From: Brachionus plicatilis
Taxonomy: Eukaryota > Rotifera > Eurotatoria > Ploima > Brachionidae
Length of the DNA: 64,000 nt
Assembly (NCBI GenBank): GCA_010279815.1
Contig: QEOQ01000123.1
Location: 117,829 to 181,828 of the forward strand
Direction: 5' to 3'
Below the pieces are notes generated by a model. It ran no database searches, was not told the origin of the DNA, and saw only the letters and a list, made by a program, of their open reading frames with translations. Below, one piece after another: positions 12,001 to 24,000 of the stretch (positions are counted from its first letter, which is position 1; each line of letters starts with the position of its first letter). The translations under genes were made by a program, and so were the position numbers.

Positions 12001-15000
12001 TCACCAAATAAAAAATCGCCCTTGAAACCAGCTTTTCGAAAACATCTTTGGATTGTTAATGCCGAAACACCATCCCATGCATACTTTAAGGCTTGTAGTT
12101 GAATTTCGATTCCACTCACAGTTACGTTGCTATACTTTTGAACTTGTTCGAACCAAAACAAAACGGCTTTATCGACATCATCGAAACTCGATAATTTGAT
12201 TCTTTTTTTTTCTGTACCGCACAAGTTCTTCTCAAAGTGATCTAAAATTTTTTCTTTAGACGAGAGGAATTGTCGAAATGGTCGATGTGTTTACGCTATA
12301 CTCTTTTGCGAGAATTGAAGTAGCGATTTTTTGTTCGCAATGTTTTTTATTATTTCAACTTTTGTTTCAAGTGAAATACACTTTCTTTTTTTTTGATTAA
12401 GATTGGACATTTTTTATAAACAATTAGATAGGAAATGTTTTCTGGTGATTTATAGTTATTCATGAAGATAAGTTAATTGTTTTATTTTTATTTTTTTTTA
12501 TATAAAAAGTGTGAAAAAATTTCTTTTGTTCAAGCTCGTTATAGGAAGTTTTTATTCTTAAGAAAATGATTAAGCGGTATTTCATTATAAGCTCGTTATA
12601 TCAAGTTTTCGTTATATCGAAACTATATAGGGTCTCGTTATACGGAGGATTGACTGTAGTTGATTTAATAATCGATTAAAAAAAATTAATCGATTTAATA
12701 ATTGACTAAAAAAAATTAATTGATTTAATAATCGTTTAAGAAATATTAATCGATTAAATAGTCGACTAAAAAAAATTAATTGATTTAATAAATTTGTCAA
12801 TCGATTGGAGTCGATTGCCAACACTAAAAATTAGTTTATAATTTTTGATATAACACCTTAATGCAGCCTCTGCATATACTCTGCAAAGTAACTTTTTTAT
12901 ATTTAGAAAGCAACCAATATAATGTAATTTTACAGTACAAATTAAAACTAACTTGTACGCATTTTGTTCCTCAACTTTTCCTTTCCCCACTTTTCCTTTA
13001 GGAAGAGTCGAAAGAAAAGGAAAGGAAATGTACAAGTTAATTTTAAATAGTAGTTCCTTTTTTTGGTTCTGAAATTCTCAATCCATAAACTTCATCTTAA
13101 CTTTTTACAATAAAAACTATTAAATAAGGCGCTTGGAAAAATGCAGAGCAAAATGGTGACTTCGAATGGGTGCGTAATAGAGGTTCAACTCCATCATCAT
13201 TTTCTGGCCCCACAGTGGATCACACACTGGCAACTTCACTTGGAACATACTTATTCATTGAAACGTCATCACAATCAAAGCCAGGCTCAAAGGCCCTAAT
13301 GGTCTCGCCAGTATTTGACAAATTTAGTCCAAGATGCTTCGAATTTTACTACCACATGTAAAGTACCTTGATTGATCATGGTCAATTTTTGATGTGACAT
13401 TTTTCTAAATAGGAAAGGTTCTTCGTCCACTCTTAGTGTAATCCAAAAAGGGTTCAGGTCGTATCTTAATGGCACTGTTGTTTGGAAAGACTCAAGTAGT
13501 GACAAGGACACATGGCAGCAAGCATTGGTCTCTTTGCCAAATAATTACAGTTCAAATTACATCCTGATCTTGGAAGGAAAAATAAATGGAAAAAATTCAG
13601 GAGACATAGCAGTGGACGATCTGAAAATATTGAGTGGAAATTTATGTCCGTCTTCGGAGTCCCAATGCGCTTTTCAGTGTCCTGATGGAAAGTGTTTAGC
13701 TGAGAGAAAAATTTGCAATTTTGTTCAAGATTGTTCTGGTGGTGAGGATGAGCTGGAATGTGGAAACAACAAAGTAGATTTTGAGCTGGCAACTAACAAT
13801 TGGAACGACACTAGTGGGTCCAGCATGCTCAAATGGGATCGAAAAAATAATGGAATTGGCAATGAACCCCTCACAGACCACACTCTGGGAACATCAAGTG
13901 GATTTTTTATGCTTTTAGGTTCGAATTCAAATGGAACTTCGGAGAAAAGCGCTCAATTTTCAAGCCCATTGATGCGTGACTCCAGTTCTAGTTGTCAGAT
14001 GAAATTTTGGTATCAGATTAATGGAAAAAATGCAGGTGGAATAGAAGTGTATATTAGAGTTGGTTCACAAAAATCAAAGGCATTGCGGGTTGACAAACAG
14101 ACTTATAATCAATGGAACCAGGCTATAGTCAATATTGGTCGTTACTTGTCAGATTTTCAAATTTTGACAGAAGGCTACCGCAACCCAAGGACTACTGGCA
14201 GTGTAGCTTTTGATGACATTGATTTTATAAGTAAGATGTGGTGGATAAAGTATTAAACAGAATTAATTTAACTATTTGTGTAGATTGTGGAATAAAGATC
14301 AAAAATGTGTCGTGTGGCTACAGTGAGACAAAGTGCGACAACAAAAATTGTGTCTCCACAAGCCGTCTATGTGATTTTAATGGTAATTATTTTTAAATTT
14401 TATTGATGAGCTGAATCAATCATCCAGATTTTTTTTTTCCTTATTCACTCCTTGTGGAGCATAGGGTCATTAAAAAAAAATAACTTAGGAATAAAATCAA
14501 AAATGCTAGGTAAAAAAAAAACTAAGTTTAAGAATTAAAATGCTAGGTAGGTTATTTGAAATGCTAAGTGCTAAAATTAATAATTCTTTGTAAAAAATCA
14601 AAGTGCTAGAATAAAAAACAAGAACGCTAGGTTTTATGATAAAAATGATAAATTAAAACCGGAATGAAGTAATAGAGGTGGATTTTGGGTATTAAATTAA
14701 TTGAGTAGTCGATAAAATAAATAAGACTGAATTGATTAAATAAAACAAAAATGTGTTAAAGAGGAAAAAGTTTAAAAAATAATGTGGCTTTAGCTAATTA
14801 TATCAGTGACAGTGATACAAGTGATGGTGAAAATGGTGTCGAAAAAATAGTAAAGAAAAAAAAATCTATTAGGTTTAAATATATATTAAAGATTAGATCC
14901 TTTTTAGATTCTAGGACATTTAAGGTAAATGTGAATGACCATCTGAGCGAAGAATATCAAATAACTGCAGGTGTTCCTCAAGGCTCAGTAATTAGTCCTC

Positions 15001-18000
15001 TATTATTTAGTATATATATTAATGACATCCCCAAAAGAAACAAAACAAATAATGAATACTCTCTGCTTTTCGCAGATGATCTAGTTACATTCTTCATTTA
15101 TAACAAAAAGGGGAACCTAGAAAATAAGATTAATAAATACACCAACGAACTAGAACAATGGCTTATTAAATGGAAAATGAAGATATCAGTTGAAAAGTCG
15201 TGTTCAGTAGTCTTTTCTAGGTACAAAAAAGAGAGTGATAATCTAAACTTAAAAATTAATGGAAACAGAATATTGAGCCAAAAAGAAATCAAGTTTCTTG
15301 GTATTAAATTTGATTTTAAGTTAAACTTTAATACACTGGTAGACGAAATTAAAGAACGCTGCAATAAAAGACTAAATATTATTAAGATATTGTCAAACAA
15401 AAATGGGGTCTCAATCAAAACACACTGGGAAATTTATATAAATCTTTTGTCGGATCAATCTTAGACTATTCTTTTCCTTGCTTAAATTCATTTTCAGAAA
15501 ATAATATCAATAAACTACAAGCAATTCAGAATACAGCAGTCAGATCTATTCTTAAGTTAATATATGATACACGATTCGTTAATATACGAATCGTGCATCA
15601 TGAGGCTTTTAATAAACTAAAATTACTAACAGTCTCGAATCGGCTTTTTGAATTGAGTGAGAGATACAAGTTGGGACAAGACTGAGTCATTCTATTCCAT
15701 CGGTTTTAAGACTGGTGAAGGAATACAAAGAAGGTTTCGAATTAAGATATATTGAATACTCAACTCCATTGTGTAATTGCTACCTTACTGTTTCTTCTTT
15801 TTTTCCTGAAACTTGAACTATTTAAACATGTGCAACAATCTATTCCAATTTATGTCTTTTCAACTTTCATTTTTTAGCTTATTTACTTTATTTTGATTCT
15901 TTTTTTTATTTCATTTTATTTTTTTTTATTTTACTTTTAAACTTATTCTGAAGGAGCTTTAGCTCGGTACAGAAAACAAATAAATAAAAAAAAAAATAAA
16001 TATTTTTCTAATAAAAAAAACTAAAATGTGTTCAAGAGGAAAAAGTTTAATAAATAATGTGGCTTTACCTAATTATATCAGTGACAGTGTTAGGATATTA
16101 AAATATTTAAACAATTTTCAAATTAATTTAGATGATTTTTTAAGTTTTTTTAAGTTTCAAGGTTAATCAACAGACTTGTGTCCTTATCTATTTAATAGAC
16201 TAATTAACTCTTCATTTACTTCATTTAAAATAAATAATTCATTAAAATAAAATTTATCAAAATGTTTTATAAAAAAGCTATTAAAGAAATATTTAATAAA
16301 ATTTTTAATTTTTATTATGAAATATTTAATTTTTAGATAAATTGATTAATTATTTAAAAAATAAAATAATCAAAATAAAACAATATTTTCTCAAACAATT
16401 GATAAAATCGATTTTTTAATTAATATTTTTAAACTGATTTTTTTAAGAGTTTATTTGGAATCTTGAAGTTGATGATCAATTCAAAAATCAATTGAACATT
16501 ATCGTTGTAATCGAACATACTTTACATGCATTGTAGATTTAGAAAATAAAAAAAAACATTTTCACAATCTTTTCTCAATTTTTAAATTTTTTTTTTTATT
16601 TTCTAAATCTACAATTCATGTAAAGTATGCTACATTACAATTATTTATATTAAATCAAAGATTAACTTTAATATCTAAGGATAAACTTTTTGAATTGAAA
16701 TGATATTTTGAATTGATCATCAACTTCAAGATGCCGGTTATTTTGAAATTTTTTTATTTAAAAACCATTTGTGTCTAGCATTCAAAATTAAAATTTTAAT
16801 CTAAAAATGAAATTTAAAATACAAAATTTCAGTCAAAATTTTCATTTGAAAAATTTACGAATTTTTGATAAAATCTTCATATTTGTGATTATTAAGATTT
16901 TTTTTTTTAAATTTAAATATATTATATTAAAGAAAGCATTTTTAATAATTTCAGGCCAAATGACTTTACAAAATAATGTATCTTACTTCATTCAAATAAA
17001 ATTACTTAAAAATGACTTAAATTTTTGACTTTCGCACAAGTCTGGTCATGACTTGAAACTTTCTGAACAATAGGTATAAAAAAGGAAAGATTATGTATAG
17101 AATAGAAGGGAAAAGGAGAAAAGAATACTTATATACTTATATGTATCTAAAAATATACTAATGAGGAAAGCAAATGAAAAAACAGGAGAAGAGAAAAAAT
17201 TTTACTTTATAGAATAAAATGATGAGGCCAAAATTTTTAGAATTTGGGGTCAGTTTGTTAATAATAAATATAAATAAACTTTAATTGGTAAAATTTGTTT
17301 CAAAGAAAAAATTGTCTTTCGCTTGAACTTGATGGTTTTTTTATCTTTTTGGTCTGAACTAAGGAAATAAAAAAATTAAAATTTTAAAATGCATTCATTG
17401 CTTAAAAAATGACAAAAATACAAGAAAATAAATTTAAATAAAGTGTCTAAAAAATTTAAATTTTAGCATTAATCTTTAAATTGGAGGCTGCAGTTTTTTT
17501 TTAATTCAATTGTATATCCTATGCACAATAAGCTAAACAAACTATTTAAGCTTAGTTGCAAAAAAAAGCTTAAAATAAGCAAAATAAAAAAAATTAAAAA
17601 AAATTTCCTTTTTAAACTTAGGTTGAAGCATGGCTATTTTAGTCAAATAATTATAAATTAGATAAAATTATCTTGAAAATAAGTCTTTAAGTTAAATTCA
17701 ATTTTTAAAAAAATAATTATGGATAATTCTGAACAACCGGGAATAATTGATAGTTACCAAGAATAATTTAACAACAATGCTCCCATTTACGTCAATAATC
17801 TACAGTACTAAAAATTTACCAGATTTTACAAAAATTTATCAGTTGATTTTAGTAAATTCAGAAATAGCCAAAAAAACTTAGATTTTTCGGTAAAATGAAA
17901 ATTATTGTACATTTTTATATTTTTAAATTTTTACATTTTTGAGAGAAGAAAAAAAAAAATCTCAAAATCAAAAAATCTAAAAAAATTTTCATTCAAGAAA

Positions 18001-21000
18001 AGTAATAAAAAATTCGCAATTACTTAAAAAGGAGTTTTAGATAAACTTAAATGTAAAAACCAAGGATAATTTTTTTTAAAATCCCTTTTAATTAATTGCG
18101 AATTTATTGTTACTTTTCTTGAATGAAAGTTTTTTTAAAGTTTTTTTATTTTGAGATTTTTATATTTTCTCTCAAAAATGTAAAAATATACAATAAATAA
18201 CATTTTACCAGATTTTTCTCAATTTTCGTGTTTTTTTTTAAATTTAAAGTAAAAATTAGAAAAAAAAATTGTTTTTTTACGTGATATTATGAAAATTTTT
18301 ATTTTTATTTATTAAATTTTGGTAAAAAAAAAGTAAAAAATTAATTAATTTTTTTGATAAAAACTTAATTCAGATAGACACAAATTTAATTTATTTAGAT
18401 AGCACTTTTATCATATTAATTCTATCGAAATTTATCAAAAATTAATTAGATAATACTTTAATTCATTTAGATAAAAAGTTAAATCATTTCTTTTTTCTAT
18501 TTGCTGTAAAAAAATATTTTTGATGATTAAATTTAATTTTGGTGTAAAAAACTTTATATTATTATTATTATTATTATTCATTTCAGTGAACGCCTTTAAG
18601 GCGATGTTAACGTTAAAAAAGAATAAATGAGATAAACAGTTTTAAAGAGATTAAAGACAAATATTTTGATGATAAATTTGAGTAAAAATTTGATGCCAAA
18701 TTTTGATTTATTTGACGATTAAAATATTTATTCTAAAAAAAAATTAATTTTTTTAACTTCTAAAAAAATTTCCTTGAAAAAAAAACACTATTAAAATAAT
18801 ACAAAATGCTCTTAATTTAACCAAAAAAATCAGAAAAAATTTTTAATTTTTTTTCTTTGGAACTTTCTTTTTCTTTCACCAAATTGACGTGGTTGTCATC
18901 GATCAAAAATTTTACTTCAAAAAAATAATTATTACTTAACTTAGATGACTGTGGTGATATGAGCGATGAAAAGAACCAAACATGCATAGCCTATCCATTT
19001 CGATGCACATTCGAAACCAGCTTTTGTGAATGGAGTCCAAGTTCGAGCAACAATTACAACTGGAAGCGCACAACTGGCTTCAACTGGCCATCACGACTAG
19101 CTCCCCAGCGTGACCACACAACCAACACTGCGTCTGGCTCTTACATATACGTCAACACCACTGGCCGCGAGCCTGCCTCTGCATCTCTCCTATTCGGTCC
19201 AGTAATCAGCACTGACAGTACCAGCTGCCGCATGAGATTTTTTTACTACATGAGCGGCAAATCGGCCGCAAAGCTAAGCATCAAATCTCGCAGCCACATT
19301 GGGGGCTCCTTTTCATTCCAATGGTCTCGCACCAGCACAACTGTTGACTATTGGGAAAGAGCTGAGGCCTACTTGTACTCAAGTAGCTTCTATTCCAAAA
19401 ACTATCAGGTTGTGATCGAGGCAGAAGTGGCGAGCGTTGGTGCAGACCAAGACGGCGTGATCGCCATTGATGATGTTTCATTTTCAAAAGAATGCATTGC
19501 TTCCTCTGATCCCATGCAGGTTACATACACCACTGCCAGACCGCCGCTGTGTGGATACAATGGCTTTAGATGCTCAAGTGGAAAATGCATCAACAAAACT
19601 CAACTGTGTGATTTTATTAAAGATTGTTCAAATGGTGAAGACGAAGTCAATTGTGGTAAATGCTCCTTTGAAAAAGACAACTGCGGGTGGTATGACAACA
19701 GCTTTGGCGGACACATATTTAACAGAACAACTGCTGGCAGTGCCCAAATATCTAAAGACGTGTCCTTGGGCTCAGTTAACGGATCCCTAATGAACTATGA
19801 AGCATCGGAAGGAGCATTTTCAGGTCTGAGCAGACTGTACTCGCCTGTCTTGGGCCGCACAAGCTCCTTCTGCGAGTTTGAATTCTTCTACATTAAAAAA
19901 GACGTTGACCTTGAGCCCATTCCAAATGAATTCTCGCTATTTTTGGTTGATTCTGTGGACAGAAAGGAAAGGCTGTGGCGAACCAAAGAGAACTCGGCCA
20001 ATAATGACTGGACCAGAGTGAGAGTGGGTCTTCACTCGCGCGAGCCCGGCTTCAAGCTCTATTTTGAATCTTCCTATGTGAACCAAGTGTCTGAACAAAA
20101 ACCCATTCTGGCCGTGGACGAGACCAACTTTATAAACTGCCAGACACAGTTTAATGTGTCTTGTTTTACCAGCAATATGTTTAGATGCAATGGATCGTAT
20201 TCCTATTGCATTCCGAACAGTCTGCTGTGTGATTTTAACAGTGATTGTGTTGACAAAAGTGATGAGCAGTCAAAGTTGTGTGCCAATTATACAAGATGTG
20301 ATTTTGAGAGCGAACAGGACTCGCTGTGTCAATGGACAAGTGACAATGATGCGGATTTGAAATGGAAGAGGGCAGTAGGCAGACAATTTTTGTCCTCTGG
20401 CCTAAACTACCCGACTTATGATCACACTACATTGGAGTCTGACGGTCATTACTATCACAACGACTATACTGGCAAGGCGAATAAGGTTTCGCGCTTGAGT
20501 AGTCCCGTTTTGTATCCTGTGAGTGCCAATTGTTCACTAAGACTTTGGTACTTTATGCTTGGTAAGAAAACAAAAAGGCAAAAATGAAACCAGTTAAATT
20601 TATTTTATTTAGATGAAGATGCAAGCTTGCCCGTTCTCAGGGTTCACATGAGAAAAGTAATAGGTGCACCTTTGATTCTTTTGTGGGAAAAAAATAACTT
20701 GAACGGTAAGTATTTTTATGTATGAAATTTTGTGGGATGATCGAAATGAGGGGTGGTGGGGGTCATAATCAAAAAAAAATAAAAGGGCTAATTATATTAA
20801 ACAAGATTTTGAAGTTTTAAAAGGACTGATGTTGGGATTATTTTTATTAGTGTTGGCAGACGGCAAATTTTGGCCGGCCACCTGTCCGGCCATTAAAATA
20901 CGACCGGTCTAAAATACGGCCAGATTAAAAATTTTTTTTAATAAATTTTTTTAAGTTTAAAAAAAAATGAAGTGTTTTTTTTTCCTATTTTTTTAAGATG

Positions 21001-24000
21001 TATTTTTTTTATTAAAGCATTTTGTATAAAATAAATTTTTTAAATATTTGCATGTTTATAAAATTAATTTATTTTTTAAAAACGAGATAGCTCAGTTGGT
21101 TAAGTACTCGTAAAAAAATCAAAATTTTTTGGCATAAAAAGGGTAGAGTTGTAATCCACATCAAGTTGATAATTACGAATTCAGCTTCAATAAAATAAGA
21201 TTGAAATGAAAGGCAATTAATAATGATAATTACAATTTGATTTATTCTCAAGATATGATTAATATTTAATGCGAAAAATTTATGACTCAATTATTAGCAA
21301 CTCCGAAACCAGCTGATGTTCAGAGAGGACTACGATCAGAACTAAAAAGTATTAAACTAACGTCAAATTATGAGGACAGCATAATGAAATCAAAGACTCA
21401 TCTATTTTACACCATGGACAAAATAGATGAGTCCAATTAGCATAGTTCCTTTAAGAAGCCTTAGGCCAAATATAAAGTATGGACTCTCCAAACTCTTTGT
21501 TCCAAGGCTTCTAAAAAGAATCAGACTATATAGGCATCTTGAAGGTTAGGATCAAAAAAGATCAGAAATTATTTTTTTTTATACCGTTTGAATGGTATAT
21601 TGCGCAGTTAAATTAAATACTTTCCTGCAAAATTGCAGAATTTTTGCAGAGCCTTATCTAATAATAAGAATGCTTTTTGCATTAGTTAGCATTTTACAGA
21701 GAGATTTAATCAAAATTCAAACTATAAAAATAATAATTTTTGATCTGATTTTTTTGATCCTAAACTTCACGATGCCAATTTTTAAACACATCTTTTTTAT
21801 CTATCTCGAACAGCTTACAATATATTTTTAGTGTAGTAAAAAAAAAATTAATCAAAAAGGGATTAATAAATTTTAATAACAAAATAAATAATTAATTTCG
21901 AATATATCTCAGTAGGAAATAATTTTTTCTAAAAAGACTAATTAAACTTCTTGGGTCTAGTCCAAAATGTGAACATTTGTTCACATAATCTCTGGTCACA
22001 TATTTTGGTGACCAAAATAGATAAATAAAAGAATAAAAAAATTTTTCGAGTCCAGTTTTTATTTTTTGTGAACATTAATTTTAGAATAAAAGTTTAATTT
22101 TAAATGCAAATAAAAAAAAATAAACTCCAATTCCTTTTTTTATTAGTTTTTATTTTTTTTGCCATATGCAACTTTACACCCTTGATTTTTTTCATTAATT
22201 CTCCACATAAATCACACAGTGCAGGGTTTGCATGTTTGCTGAGTGCTGTTTTTACTTCATTCAAAGTTTCTTGAGAAGTAGTAATTTCAGTCATTGCTTT
22301 TTCACGATAATGTATTGCTTTTTCTCCTGCGTTTAGATTTAAACTTTTTTAAATTATTTAATTTTTATTTTTTTAATCTAAAATTTGGTGAACATTTTAT
22401 TTTATGTGACCAGCTTATAGTCACCAAATATGTGACCAGAGAAAAATGTTCACATTTTGGACTTGATACTCATGGTCACATATTTTTGTGAACAATTGTT
22501 CACATTTTCCACTAGACCCAACTTCTTGACTTGATAATTTCAAGGTAACATTAGGTAACATCATGTATCCTGTCGACATGTCTTTTGATAAGTATTCCAG
22601 AATACTTATGTATTCTTTCCGAAAAAGAAGAGTTAATTTTTTAAAATATGTATGTTACGGTGTTAAAATAACCGTTTCAACTATTTAAATTAACCTTATC
22701 AATTTTCACAACTTATCTAGATTTTATTTTTATGAATCATTTTACATATGTCATAAATCTTTATGACCGATTTAATTCACAACTTATCTTTATTTAGATT
22801 CTTTATGATTAATTACCTTTTTAAGTTACAACTACTGAATATAAATAGAAGTTGTAATTCTTAAAAAGGGGGAGCTTTTTAACTTTATATTTTTCCTATT
22901 TACTTTAAATTAATAATAAACGTTTATTTAACACGATTTTGTTCTTTGTCTTCTCTCTATCTCTTCTGAAGTTAATCGAAGGTATTCAGGCCAAATTCCC
23001 TAGACTTACATGTATTTGAGCATACATCAGAATACTTATTTTTGGAAAAATTTTAAAATATTTTTGTCGAAAATACTTGCCATGAATTCGGAATACTTCT
23101 GATCTATTCGAGCTTATTAATTCAAGAAAAAAAAAATTTATGTGTGTGAAAATACCATATCATTTTCAAGCCACATTATTAAATTCAATAATAAAAATAT
23201 TACTATTTGGAAGTTAATTTAAAGGTTTTTAAAAATAGAAATAAAAATTTAAATCATCAATTTTTATTAATTAAAAGAAATATTTTTTACTAAATTTATC
23301 AAATTACATTTATAAAAAAAATCAAAATACAATTTTTGGACTTGAAATGGAAAGAGAAAAAACCTATTCTTTTTTATTTATTAAATCTAAATTTGTAGCT
23401 ACGGTTAGATAAATCAATATTTGACAATTCGGCGAAACCATAAGTATTCAGATGTATTCTCAAATACATATTTTAAAAAGTTAACTATTATTAATAAAAT
23501 TAATAATATAACTAATAAATTGATAAAATTAATAAAAAATTTTATTTTTATTTTAAGCTCTTGAATGGATTTTGGCTGATATACCTTTGAAATCTGATGA
23601 AAATTTCCAAGTAAATAATTAAATAAAAAAAAGTTGCTCTTAATTAAATTTGATTAAAAATTCAAGGTGGTGATCGAAACTGTAAATGGAAACGCTCAAA
23701 TTGTAACTTTTATTAAATTAATAAACACCAAGGTAAGAAAATATTAAGGCTATCGATGATTTGTCGTTCACTCCGTCATGCAAAATTAATGCAATTGACG
23801 AATTACCAAGCTATGTGTTTACCACGCCAAAACCTGATGCCACTTGTCCATCTCCTAACCAAATAAGATGTCAAACCAGCAATGAATGCATTTACATTGA
23901 GGATCTGTGCAATTTCAGATACGACTGCAATGACAAATCAGATGAAATCTCTTGTCCCTGGGCATGCAACTTTGATGGTACTAAATTTTCTTTGAAAATT

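Noticed and set aside
13466..13881. Minus-strand ORFs opposite MAM exon 8
   Set aside because: Shadows of exon 13413-14230; they contain no recognisable domain.
16448..16744. 9-bp target duplication for the MITE at 16457
   Set aside because: Flanking 9-mers AGTTTATTT and GGTTATTTT do not match well enough.
19281..19790. Overlapping ORFs in other frames of the large MAM/LDLa exon
   Set aside because: Shadows of the GC-richer exon 18945-20561; no independent motif.
21083..21180. A functional tRNA gene
   Set aside because: Only the A box is convincing; no acceptor or anticodon stem can be drawn and the B box is degenerate.
23733..23748. A 16-nt intron (GTAAGA...TTAAG) in the MAM/LDLa gene
   Set aside because: A donor 30 nt upstream gives a 46-nt intron and a better MAM sequence in frame.
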